Source of the DNA: Sphingomonas sp. TDK1
GTDB lineage: Bacteria; Pseudomonadota; Alphaproteobacteria; Sphingomonadales; Sphingomonadaceae
Direction of reading: 5' to 3'
Assembly (NCBI RefSeq): GCF_001650735.1
Contig: NZ_LXVY01000034.1
Coordinates: 124,001 to 188,000 of the forward strand
DNA length: 64,000 nt
The notes under the pieces were generated by a model. It was not told the DNA's origin. It was given only the letters and a program-made list of their open reading frames with translations, and made no database searches. How positions within the stretch are numbered: position 1 is the stretch's first letter; each line of letters starts with the position of its first letter. The translations under genes were made by a program, and so were the position numbers. Below, in pieces: positions 17,191 to 25,396 of this stretch.

Positions 17191-18048
17191 CCACGGTTCT
17201 GTGAGTCATATGTGGGCCGGCAGCGAGAACGAGTTGCCAAAATTTTGCGGCGGGAGCCGCCAGCGCGAAATCAAAATATCAGGGCGCTACGGCCAGTGGA
17301 GCGATCATGGCCGCCGATGGCCGCTCTCAGCCCAAGCGGTCGTTCTCACCCGTTGATGGCACCGTCTTAAGTTGGTCGGGGAACTGCCGCGAGCGAATCG
17401 CTCATTGATGGGTCCGGTGACTACGCCGCCCCCCCTAGGACGCTGGGAGCGACCGAGAGCAATCGTCCAGCAAAAGCCGGTCGCGTCCGCGCAAAGATAT
17501 TTGATGAACACTTGACCACCGCCAACGCTACAGCGGCTAAACCATTGAAAAAGTTGGTGACCCCTGCCGATCCTTGGGCGTGTTGATAAGCATACGTAAT
17601 AAAACGCAATATTACTTCCGCAGGCGTGTGATGCCATCAAAAGTACCATCCGCATTCAACGATTTTTTGATTGGGGCGATCTGGAAAGCTTCCAATAGGT
17701 CGGCCAGGAGCCCAACCGGAGAAAATTAAACTCCCATGCATCCGTGATCAGGCCGGGCCATCATGTTGGTTGCTCTTCGTCCGCACCAGTTCCTTCCACT
17801 CAAATTTGTTTTTCCGATGTCACGGCGGAGGTCGCCTGATGTCCCTCTGACGAGCCATGATTTAGGCGAAGCACGCAGTGTGCAACTGCGTGCGCCTGGT
17901 GCTGCAGACCGCGGAGATTTCCACCAGTGTGCAAAGGCTTGCCTCGGCGAGTATCTGGCAGTATTTGCGAATCGCTCGCAGGAATCGCGGCCGCTTACCT
18001 CCCAGGCAGCCAACCAGGGGCATCAATTGCGACACATGGTGGTAAGGC
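17124..18048. other. Long intergenic region
   Basis: About 925 bases. The first 65 belong to repeat copy 1, and a possible island-boundary segment lies at 17546-17655. The remaining frames on both strands are short and lack coding character. The promoter of the ECF sigma gene must lie near the right end. Confidence 0.4.
17546..17655. repeat. Possible island boundary, copy A
   Basis: TTGAAAAAGTTGGTGACCCC at the left is followed, 74 bases after GACCCCT, by TGCCATCAAAAGTACCATC. A segment at 33407-33510 has the same two blocks at the same spacing (75 bases). TGGTGACCCCT is also how the reverse complement of many tRNA 3' ends begins, so it may be a decayed attachment site. No integrase gene is nearby. 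Confidence 0.4.
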
Positions 18049-18561
18049 TTGTCCCAACAGTCCGAGACCCTGCAACTCTTTCTGTCCCACCGATCCGAAC
18101 TTCTGCGGCAGGCGCATCGTATCACGCGCGATCGCGCACAGGCCGAGGATGTGCTTCAGGAAGCATGGCTGCGTTTTCGCGCCGCCCTTGCCGAGCGCCA
18201 GATGCACGAACCGCTCAGCTATCTGTCGCGGATCGTGCGCAACCTCGCGCTCGACAGCGCACGCCGCAGCGGTCTGGAGAGTCGGCTTTTCCATAATGAA
18301 AGCGACGCGGATCCGCTGCAGGTGCCGAGCGAAGCGCCCTCGCAAGAGGCCGCCATCATCTCCGGATCCGAGTTGCGCGCCGTGGAGAACGCGCTGGCGC
18401 TGATGCCCGAACGCATGCGGGTCGCGGTCCGGATGCACCGGATCGAGGACATCAAGCTCAAGGACATTGCTGAGCAACTCGGGATCTCGGTGACCAGCGC
18501 CCATGGGTTGGTCGCCGAGGGCGTTGCGCGCTGCCGCAGAGCGCTCCGCGACAAGCTATAA
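18049..18561 (+). CDS. ECF RNA polymerase sigma factor, FecI type
   Basis: 170-residue group IV sigma factor. Region 2 at ~10-80 (ELLRQAHRITRDRAQAEDVLQEAWLRF), region 4 at ~110-165 (LALMPERMRVAVRMHRIEDI and LKDIAEQLGISVTSAHGLV helix-turn-helix). An in-frame stop at 18043-18045 lies just upstream, so the TTG at 18049 is the earliest possible start; no better ATG or GTG precedes region 2. It is followed by a FecR gene and a TonB receptor with an STN domain, the classical surface-signalling arrangement. It should drive the heme operon when the receptor is loaded. Confidence 0.9.
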   Translation: MSQQSETLQLFLSHRSELLRQAHRITRDRAQAEDVLQEAWLRFRAALAERQMHEPLSYLSRIVRNLALDSARRSGLESRLFHNESDADPLQVPSEAPSQEAAIISGSELRAVENALALMPERMRVAVRMHRIEDIKLKDIAEQLGISVTSAHGLVAEGVARCRRALRDKL

Positions 18562-18584
18562 GGCTGTCGCCCCTGTCACCGCTT

Positions 18585-18612
18585 CGAAAAAAAACTCCAT
18601 CCGGTTCGTCTA
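18585..18612 (+). promoter_or_regulatory. Candidate ECF-sigma promoter before fecR
   Basis: CGAAAAAA followed after 8 bases by CCGGTTCGTCTA. The same two blocks stand before the TonB receptor (19705-19730) with 7 bases between. Sharing of two blocks at near-equal spacing in front of two target-type genes suggests the -35 and -10 elements read by the neighbouring sigma factor. Not experimentally known. Confidence 0.5.
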
Positions 18613-18674
18613 GCATTTAAGGATCCTTCGATCGTGCGACGGGGCGATTGGCCGCGGGCAATGAGGACGAATTA

Positions 18675-19676
18675 ATGGACAGCCGCGAAGAGGGCGAACC
18701 ACAACGGGTCGACGCCATCGAGCAGGCACGCGCTGACCGCGAGGCGATAGATTGGCTCATCCGCCTCGACGAGGAACCGGAAGCGCCGGCGTTGCGGGTC
18801 GCCTTCGCAGCGTGGCTCGCAGGCAGTCCCGTTAACGTGCAGGCCTGGAGTGACACCGCGCACGCGTCGGATGCCATCTCGCTCGCGTTCGCGCCGTCTC
18901 CCAAGGTTGTATCAATCGAGCAAGCTCTCAAGCGGCGACGTCAGCGGCGCAGTCTCGCCCGACGCCTGTTTGTGGGTAGCGTGGGCATCGCCGCCGCGTG
19001 CATTGCGCTCTGGGCCGGACCGAGGCTCCTCACCAATTTGCGCGCCGATCATATTGCGCCGACCGGCGAAGTACGCACATATCATCTCGCCGACGGTACA
19101 CTGGTCAAGCTGGCACCGGGCGGCGCGCTAGCGGTCGACTATTTGGGGGGGCAGCGCCATGTGCGGCGGCTTCAGGGCATTGCCTATTTCGACGTCAAGC
19201 ATGACGCGTCGCGGCCGTTCCAGATCGGCGCATCGGGTACCACTATCACCGTCCTCGGGACCGCCTTCGAGGTGCAGGCGCACGAGGATGGCGTGGGCGT
19301 GGCGGTCCGGCGGGGCAGGGTGCGTGTTGCCTGCGATACCGCGGCACCGGTCGCGATTCTGTCGGTCGGCCACACGGTCGACATGGCTTGCGGCGCAGGC
19401 ACGGCGCTGCGCGCCGGCACGCCGCCCGAGCGGATCGCGAGCTGGATCGACGGCCAGTATGTGGCAACCGACCGTCCGATCCTCGACGTCGTCGATGCGC
19501 TACGGCCCTGGTATCGGGGGGTCATCTTCGCGCGGGGAGAAGGCCTGGAGACGCGGCGCGTCACCGGCGTCTATGATCTCCGCCACCCCCAGGAGGCGCT
19601 CTCCGCGCTGGCCGCTGCCCACCATGTGCGGGTGACCCGGGTCACGCCCTGGATGACCATCGTCACCCCCGACTGA
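18675..19676 (+). CDS. FecR-family anti-sigma factor / signal transducer
   Basis: A 333-residue inner-membrane protein that relays the state of the receptor to the sigma factor. N-terminal cytoplasmic DUF4880-type segment (AIDWLIRLDEEPEAPALRV), one membrane helix at ~95-115 (LFVGSVGIAAACIALWAG), then the periplasmic FecR domain (VRTYHLADGTLVKLAPGGAL through ITVLGTAFEVQAHEDGVGV) and a C-terminal DUF4974 module (PILDVVDALRPWYRGVI). ATG 18675 has GAGGA eight bases upstream and is preferred to TTG 18648. It lies between the sigma gene and the receptor gene, with a candidate ECF promoter in front. Confidence 0.92.
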   Translation: MDSREEGEPQRVDAIEQARADREAIDWLIRLDEEPEAPALRVAFAAWLAGSPVNVQAWSDTAHASDAISLAFAPSPKVVSIEQALKRRRQRRSLARRLFVGSVGIAAACIALWAGPRLLTNLRADHIAPTGEVRTYHLADGTLVKLAPGGALAVDYLGGQRHVRRLQGIAYFDVKHDASRPFQIGASGTTITVLGTAFEVQAHEDGVGVAVRRGRVRVACDTAAPVAILSVGHTVDMACGAGTALRAGTPPERIASWIDGQYVATDRPILDVVDALRPWYRGVIFARGEGLETRRVTGVYDLRHPQEALSALAAAHHVRVTRVTPWMTIVTPD

Positions 19677-19704
19677 GCCTCCCCCAAGACTGCACAAAAA
19701 AAAC

Positions 19705-19730
19705 CGAAAAAACGCTGAGCCGGTTCGTTA
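19705..19730 (+). promoter_or_regulatory. Candidate ECF-sigma promoter before heme receptor
   Basis: CGAAAAAA, 7 bases, CCGGTTCGTTA. It repeats the motif found before fecR. The receptor start lies ~15-70 bases downstream depending on the start chosen. Confidence 0.5.
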
Positions 19731-19743
19731 AGTCTGTAGAGGT

Positions 19744-19768
19744 AATGCAAATGACTCGCATTTGCATT
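19744..19768. promoter_or_regulatory. Perfect 10-bp palindrome, Fur-like operator
   Basis: AATGCAAATG, spacer ACTCG, CATTTGCATT. The arms are exact inverted repeats. Its position just after the candidate ECF promoter and its AT-rich TGCAAATG half-sites are compatible with binding by Fur or another iron regulator. It overlaps the first ATG of the receptor frame, which suggests the true start is further downstream. Confidence 0.5.
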
Positions 19769-22700
19769 CTTTTGGTGAACATAACTATAGGGGTCAGCTT
19801 GGTGGTTTTCGGGGGTTCGTCGGCGCGGTCAAGGCGCCGGTCGGTTGTAGGGGGCGTTCTTCTGGCCGGGGCGGCGACGATCCTGTCGCCGGCTGCCGCC
19901 ATGGGGCAGGCGCAGGTCGAGACACCGTCGCGCAGCTTCGACATCCCGGCGACGTCGTTGGCCGACGCGCTCGCAAGTTTCGGGCAGCAGTCGGGTCTCC
20001 AGATCAGTGTCGATGCCGCCATCGTGCGCGGCCTAAGCTCGCCCGGCGTGCGCGGCCGGCTTTCGATCGCCGAAGCGCTGCAGCAGCTGCTCGCGGGCAA
20101 CGGGTTCACTTGGCATCTGTCGGGCAATCTCGTCACGCTCGAGCGCGTCCGGGCCGCGGACCGCGGCGATGGACAGCAGGCCCCGATCGTCACCGAAGCG
20201 CTTAAGATCGAAGGCGCCGCTGGGGAGCAGGGTACGGGCGCCGAGCGCGATGCCCGGCGGCATGACGCGGTTTTCGACCGCGACATCTCTTCGACGTTTG
20301 CCGGCAAGGACGAGGTCGAGCGCTACAAGGGCGTCAACCCGGCCGACGTGCTCAAAGGCATGGTCAATGTGTTCAGCGGCGACTCCCGTAACAGCGGCGC
20401 GCTCGACCCGAGCATCCGCGGTATTCAGGGGCCCGGCCGCGTGCCGGTCATCATCGACGGCACCGAGCAGGCGCTGACGGTGTGGCGTGGCTATAACGGC
20501 GCCAGCAACCGCAACTATATCGATCCCAGCCTGATCGCCGGTGTTGAGGTGCTGAAGGGGCCGGTCTCGGCGCGCGGCGTCAACGCCTCGACCGGCGGAG
20601 CGGTGGTGATCAACACGCTCGACGTCAGCGACATCCTCAAGCCGGCGCAGAAGTTCGGGATCGAGCTGCATCTCGAGGGCGGCAATAATTCCGTGTCGCC
20701 GCAGCTGCCGACCCTGCATACCGGACAGGACTATCGGACCATTCCGGGCTTCCCCGGCAGTCCCGGCACGCCGGGCATGCCGAACTTTCCCTATGACGAT
20801 CCCACGGTCCGCGTGCCCATCCGCAAGGCGAGCGACAACGACGTCTTTTCAATGGGGGACAAGGCGGTGCGGGTCGCGGCGGCCGGGCGCCTCGGCGCCT
20901 TCGACCTGATCGGCGCCTATGCCTATCGCCAGCGCGGCAATTATTATTCGGGCGAAAGCGGCGTCGGCTATTATCAGCAATCCGGGCTCACGCTTGCGCC
21001 GGACACCTATGTCCGGTTGCTGGGGCTGAACTACAAGCCCGGTGAAGAGGTGCCCAACACCTCCAGCGAGATGGAATCCTGGCTGGCCAAGGGCACCTGG
21101 CATATCGCCGCCGACCAATATCTCCAGCTCGGCTTCCGCGACAGCAAGTCGACCTATGGCGAGATCATCCCCTCGCGGATCCTGTCCACGTCGACCGGGA
21201 CCTTCGGCAACATCCAATGGCCGCTGAGCAAGGTCCACGCCCAGGCCTATAATGCCGAGTACAAGTGGCAGCCGGACAGCAAATGGATCGACCTGAAGGC
21301 GAGCCTGTGGGGCACGCATACCGTCAGCGACACCTATAGCGCCGGCGGCTTCCCCAACGCCGCGTCCACGGTCGATCCCATCCTCATCAACACGGCGCTG
21401 GGCAACAGCCACAACAACCGCATCGGCTTCACCGCCAGCAATCAGGTGAAGCTCACCCGCCGCCTCGACCTGATGCTAGAGGGGTCTTGGCAGCGCGAGA
21501 AGCTCAGCTCCGAGGACCAGTATAGCGACGCGATCGCCAATGGCTGGCGCCAATATCCCCGGGCCGGGCGGCGCGAGGAATATCGCATCAATCTGCGCGG
21601 GGAGTGGCGCCCGACCAGCTTCCTGAAACTCAATGCCGGCGTCACCTATTCGGGCTATTGGGCGTATGACGATTTCCTCAACAAACTGCTGCAGATCCGC
21701 GGCGGGTCCATCGGGCAGTCGGCCATTTCGAGCTATAACCAGAGCTATCAGACGACCGAGACGGGGGCGGCGGCGTACGAGGCCTGGCTTCGGACCCAGT
21801 TTACCAACGAGAACATCATCCGGCGACGCCTGGCGGCCTATACCGCCAATCCGGTGCCGTTCACGGTCACCCGCAACGCCGTCTGGTCGCCCGACGCGCA
21901 GGGCAGCTTCCGGCGCGCCGACAATCTGTGCGTCAATGGCGCGCTGACAGCGATGCGCAATTATGTCGCCGGTTCGTGCGGGATCACGCCCGTCACGACG
22001 AATGTCGCCGTTACACAGTCCACCGACCGGCGCGCGCACGACTGGGCGCCGAGCGTCTCCGCCACCGTCTATTTCAGCGGCGCGAGCAGGGCCTATGCCC
22101 GCTACGCCGAGGCCTATCGATTCCCTAGCATGTTCGAGAGCACGATCGGCTTCTCGGCGTCGATCAACCCGACCCAGGCGCTGAAGCCCGAGCATATGTA
22201 TGCGATCGAGGCGGGGTTCGTACAGGATCTGAAGAGGGTCTTCGGCCTGAACGACGGCGACCAGCGCGCCGATATCAAGCTCACTTGGTATAACAACCTC
22301 ACCCGGGACGTGATCGAGCGCTCGACGCAGCTCCTGTTCTTCAATCTCGATCGGCAGGAGATCCAGGGTCTCGAGCTGCAGGCCCGCTATGACAATGGCC
22401 GGTTCTTCACCGAGCTGGGCGCGGCGCACATGACGAAGAACAAGGCGTGCGACGAAAGCTTCGCTATCTTGGCGGATCGGCTTCGGGGCCGCGTGCCCAA
22501 TTGCGTCAAATACGGCTTCGTCTCGAGCTACCTGCTCACCCAGGCGACGCCCGAGGACCAGATCAACTGGAACGTGGGCGGACGCTTCCTCCGAAAGCGG
22601 TTGGAAGTTGGCAGCCGCCTGACCTGGTATAGCGGCTACGACAATCCGCAGCTCGACGCGTTTATCGGCGGCCCGGTCGCCGATCGCATCGACGGCTATA

Positions 22701-22894
22701 GTCTCAACGTCCCGTATAGCTGGGGTGAGACCCTGACCGTCGATGCCTATGTGAAATTCCGGCTCAATGATCGCTACTCGGCCGAACTGGTGGGGACCAA
22801 CCTCAACGACCGCTATTATCTCGACCCGCTGTCGCGGTCCCTCATGCCGGCGCCTGGTCGGACGGTTCGGCTCAGCCTCACGGGCCGGTTCTGA
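19745..22894 (+). CDS. TonB-dependent heme/hemophilin receptor with STN signalling domain
   Basis: Large (up to 1049 residues) outer-membrane receptor. Signal peptide near 28-55 (VVGGVLLAGAATILSPAAAMGQA); STN signalling domain ~57-110 (SFDIPATSLADALASFGQQ) that contacts FecR; plug domain ~180-300 (GPGRVPVIIDGTEQA, EVLKGPVSARGVNASTGGA); 22-strand barrel ending in the usual aromatic (RLSLTGRF). ATG 19745 lies inside a palindrome, so GTG 19802 after AGGGG is an attractive alternative start that still leaves the signal peptide. Next to hemophilin-like, Slam, TonB and heme oxygenase genes, so the ligand is probably heme or heme-loaded hemophilin (HphR/HasR role); specificity is inferred from context. 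Confidence 0.88.
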   Translation: MQMTRICILLVNITIGVSLVVFGGSSARSRRRSVVGGVLLAGAATILSPAAAMGQAQVETPSRSFDIPATSLADALASFGQQSGLQISVDAAIVRGLSSPGVRGRLSIAEALQQLLAGNGFTWHLSGNLVTLERVRAADRGDGQQAPIVTEALKIEGAAGEQGTGAERDARRHDAVFDRDISSTFAGKDEVERYKGVNPADVLKGMVNVFSGDSRNSGALDPSIRGIQGPGRVPVIIDGTEQALTVWRGYNGASNRNYIDPSLIAGVEVLKGPVSARGVNASTGGAVVINTLDVSDILKPAQKFGIELHLEGGNNSVSPQLPTLHTGQDYRTIPGFPGSPGTPGMPNFPYDDPTVRVPIRKASDNDVFSMGDKAVRVAAAGRLGAFDLIGAYAYRQRGNYYSGESGVGYYQQSGLTLAPDTYVRLLGLNYKPGEEVPNTSSEMESWLAKGTWHIAADQYLQLGFRDSKSTYGEIIPSRILSTSTGTFGNIQWPLSKVHAQAYNAEYKWQPDSKWIDLKASLWGTHTVSDTYSAGGFPNAASTVDPILINTALGNSHNNRIGFTASNQVKLTRRLDLMLEGSWQREKLSSEDQYSDAIANGWRQYPRAGRREEYRINLRGEWRPTSFLKLNAGVTYSGYWAYDDFLNKLLQIRGGSIGQSAISSYNQSYQTTETGAAAYEAWLRTQFTNENIIRRRLAAYTANPVPFTVTRNAVWSPDAQGSFRRADNLCVNGALTAMRNYVAGSCGITPVTTNVAVTQSTDRRAHDWAPSVSATVYFSGASRAYARYAEAYRFPSMFESTIGFSASINPTQALKPEHMYAIEAGFVQDLKRVFGLNDGDQRADIKLTWYNNLTRDVIERSTQLLFFNLDRQEIQGLELQARYDNGRFFTELGAAHMTKNKACDESFAILADRLRGRVPNCVKYGFVSSYLLTQATPEDQINWNVGGRFLRKRLEVGSRLTWYSGYDNPQLDAFIGGPVADRIDGYSLNVPYSWGETLTVDAYVKFRLNDRYSAELVGTNLNDRYYLDPLSRSLMPAPGRTVRLSLTGRF

Positions 22895-22971
22895 TGACGG
22901 AGATTCAGGGCCGCCGCCTATCTCGACAAACCCTGCAAGACCTGCGGGATGGCTGCGCGCCCTGGAAGAAG

Positions 22972-22991
22972 GCGCCTGAAGGTTCAGGCGC
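22972..22991 (+). promoter_or_regulatory. Hairpin before hemophilin-like gene
   Basis: Perfect 9-base arms GCGCCTGAA and TTCAGGCGC with two bases between, ending ten bases before the AGGAG ribosome site of the next gene. It may stabilise the 3' end of the receptor message or adjust translation of the secreted protein. Confidence 0.45.
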
Positions 22992-23012
22992 TCCAACTGC
23001 AGGAGCACTATC

Positions 23013-23777
23013 ATGAAGATCGTACATCGCAAGGCGCTTGCGGCCGCCGGGCTTGCATCGCTTGCTTGGTGCAGCGCTGCCAATGCGCAGATCGTCGGGG
23101 TATCGACCGACACGAGCAAGGTCGTGGTCGGCACCAGCACGATCAATGGCGGCCCGCACGCCTCGGGCCGTCCGGGCATCGCCGTTCCGTCGAGGGGGCT
23201 CGACCGCCTCGTCGACTTCCAGGGCCTCCAGTCCTCGGTCGGCGTCGACGCCAACGCGGTTTCGACCGTCAACGCGCCATCGGACGCACCATCGAACCAC
23301 AGCAGCATGGGCGTGTTCCATTTCGCCAAGGTCGGCACCGCCAACCTCTATTTCGGCGAATGGGCGCAAACGTCGAGCGCTGGCGACGGCACACACACCG
23401 TCTATTATGCCGGGGACAGCACCGGCACGACCGTGCCGACCAGCGGCACGGCGACCTACTCGGTCAAGGGCATCAGCGATTATGCGAACAAGGGCCTGCT
23501 GACCGGCACGTTCACCGCGAATTTCGGCGCGGCGACGCTGACGGGCAGCATCGCCAATGCCAGCACCGGCTTCGGCGTGAACATCGGCAACGCCGACATC
23601 GATGGTGCCAACATCATCGGCGGGGGCGACGCGACCGCCACCCAGTCCGGCGTGCAGGTTGCCTCGGGCGGGCAGGTCAGCGGCCGCTTCTACGGCAGTA
23701 ACGCCGCGGCGCTTGCCGGCGTCGTTGCGTTTGGCAGCCGCCAGTACAACACGGCCTTCGGTGGCACCAAGAACTGA
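23013..23777 (+). CDS. Hemophilin-like secreted heme-binding protein, Slam substrate
   Basis: 254 residues. Sec signal peptide with cleavage after ANA at residue 25. The Cys20 context (LAWC) is not a lipobox, so the protein should be secreted free rather than lipidated. The N-terminal half contains His49, His96, His103 and His128, candidates for heme ligands. The C-terminal part (~145-254) has the eight-strand barrel signature of TbpB-like Slam substrates: GTFTANFGAATLTGSI, then GRFYGSNAAALAGVVAF and the ending NTAFGGTKN. Hemophilins (HphA) of Acinetobacter and Haemophilus are exported by Slam and hand heme to a TonB receptor. The Slam gene is next. AGGAG lies seven bases before ATG. Heme binding itself is inferred. 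Confidence 0.78.
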   Translation: MKIVHRKALAAAGLASLAWCSAANAQIVGVSTDTSKVVVGTSTINGGPHASGRPGIAVPSRGLDRLVDFQGLQSSVGVDANAVSTVNAPSDAPSNHSSMGVFHFAKVGTANLYFGEWAQTSSAGDGTHTVYYAGDSTGTTVPTSGTATYSVKGISDYANKGLLTGTFTANFGAATLTGSIANASTGFGVNIGNADIDGANIIGGGDATATQSGVQVASGGQVSGRFYGSNAAALAGVVAFGSRQYNTAFGGTKN

Positions 23778-23804
23778 CCTTCCCCGTCGGTTTCGCCATT
23801 CGGG

Positions 23805-23828
23805 CGAGGGGGTCTTCGGATCCCCTCG
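23805..23828 (+). terminator. Hairpin between hemophilin-like and Slam genes
   Basis: Arms CGAGGGG (23805-23811) and CCCCTCG (23822-23828) followed by GTTTCCC. The short T-run makes it at most a partial terminator, which could give more secreted protein than translocon from one promoter. Confidence 0.4.
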
Positions 23829-23884
23829 TTTCCCGTCGCTCTCAACGAGCGTTCCTTCGACCGCCAACGGAGAGCCTTTCGGCC

Positions 23885-25396
23885 GTGCAGCGCGTACCTC
23901 CGCTTCTTCGACAGCGCCTTGCCGGCGCGCTGCTCGTGACTAGTGCGGCCCTGGTTGCCGGTGGGTCTGCAGGCGCGCAGGCCGTCGGCGGTGATGACAC
24001 GCGCCTGCGCCTCGGTCAGGGCATCGATCGACGTTCCGACGACGCCGAGCGACAGCTGCTGGAGGCTGTGGAGGACATCGGCAGCGGACCGGCGACGATC
24101 CGGATCGATGGGCGCACCTACACGGTCAACCGCAATGCCAGCGAGATGGGCGAGGCACTTTATATCGCCGTGGCACGGCGGCAATGGCCCGACGCACGGC
24201 GGTTCCTCAAGGCCTATCTCGCGCTTCCCGGGCGCGATCCCATGCTGGTCTTCTATGCGGAGGGGGCACTGGCGCGGCAGGCGCGCGATCTCGCCTCGGC
24301 GGAGCGCCACTATCGCGCGCTGCTCAAGCTGCAGCCCGACTTCCTGCCCGGCCGGCTCGAGCTCGCCCGTGTGCTGTTCGAAAGCCGCAAGGACCGCGCG
24401 GCGCTCGCCGCGTTCCGGCAGGCGCAGGCCGCCCTGGACGCGCAGGGCGATAAGGCCGCCGGCATCCGCCAGACGGTCGAAACCTTCCTGAAGGTGCTGC
24501 GGCGGCGGAGCGGATGGCAGGGATCTCTCGCGATCGGCCCGGGCTACAGCAGCAATCTCAACCAGAGTTCAGCGAGCTATGCCTGCCTCCTGACGGGCGA
24601 GGACGGCACGTGCCTGATCGATCGCAAGGTGCCCGACGCGATCCAGGCCGCCGGCATCAACTTCGAAGGCACGCTCAGCCGGCGCGCGCCGATCGGCGGC
24701 AATGGCGGAATCGCCGGCCGCGCGCTGCTCTATGGCGATATATATCGGGGGCACGGCGCCTATAACCAGGCGACGCTCTCCACCCAGATCGGCTATGATC
24801 ACCAATCGTCGCGCGGCAGCTTCGCCTTGGGGCCCAGCTTCGATATCGGGAGCCTGGGATCGGCGATGCTCTACACTGCCTTGGGCGTGCGGGGCGAGGC
24901 CATGGTCAACGCGGCCGACAATACTGCGCTTCGCATCGAGCTGAGCCGCAAGGTTCTCGACTATCGGCTGCCGGCATATCGCAATTTCGACGGTGCCCAG
25001 ACCGAAGCCTATCTCACCAGCTGGTACGGGGTGTCGCGTGGCCTGTCGCTGTTCGGCGGACCCGATTTCGTCGACAAGACGGCCGACAATGCGGCCAATG
25101 CCTATCGACAGCTTGGCGTTCGCCTCGGCATGAACAAATCCTTCGGCAAGGCCGTCAGCCTGCTTGCCTTCACCTCGCTGCGCTGGCGCGACTACCGCGC
25201 GTACAGCGAACTTCTCGCGGCGAAGCGCCACGACCGCGAGCAGAATATCGTCGCGATCGTCAAGCTGCCGGTACTGCGCTTCGCCGGGCTGACCCCGAAC
25301 ATCCTCGTCCAGCACAACCGGGTCGAGAGCAATGTCGACTGGCTCTACTCGTACAAGCGGACCACCGCCGCGATGAGGCTCGAACATGCCTTCTGA
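23885..25396 (+). CDS. Slam-family outer-membrane translocon (DUF560)
   Basis: 503 residues. Exports or displays TbpB-barrel proteins across the outer membrane. Signal peptide 1-32 (ending SAGAQA); periplasmic TPR domain ~70-195 (RRQWPDARRFLKAYLAL, ASAERHYRALLKLQPDFLPG, RLELARVLFESRKDRAAL); C-terminal 14-strand barrel from ~205 (GSLAIGPGYSSNLNQ) to the terminal Phe (MRLEHAF). Domain order and length match Slam1 and the HsmA protein paired with hemophilin. Start GTG 23885 has GGAGAG ten bases upstream. It directly follows its presumed substrate gene and overlaps the TonB gene by 11 bases. Confidence 0.87.
   Translation: MQRVPPLLRQRLAGALLVTSAALVAGGSAGAQAVGGDDTRLRLGQGIDRRSDDAERQLLEAVEDIGSGPATIRIDGRTYTVNRNASEMGEALYIAVARRQWPDARRFLKAYLALPGRDPMLVFYAEGALARQARDLASAERHYRALLKLQPDFLPGRLELARVLFESRKDRAALAAFRQAQAALDAQGDKAAGIRQTVETFLKVLRRRSGWQGSLAIGPGYSSNLNQSSASYACLLTGEDGTCLIDRKVPDAIQAAGINFEGTLSRRAPIGGNGGIAGRALLYGDIYRGHGAYNQATLSTQIGYDHQSSRGSFALGPSFDIGSLGSAMLYTALGVRGEAMVNAADNTALRIELSRKVLDYRLPAYRNFDGAQTEAYLTSWYGVSRGLSLFGGPDFVDKTADNAANAYRQLGVRLGMNKSFGKAVSLLAFTSLRWRDYRAYSELLAAKRHDREQNIVAIVKLPVLRFAGLTPNILVQHNRVESNVDWLYSYKRTTAAMRLEHAF

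Noticed and set aside
23013..23777. Reading the hemophilin-like protein as a surface lipoprotein
   Set aside because: The only cysteine near the signal is in LAWC, and Trp before Cys does not fit a lipobox.
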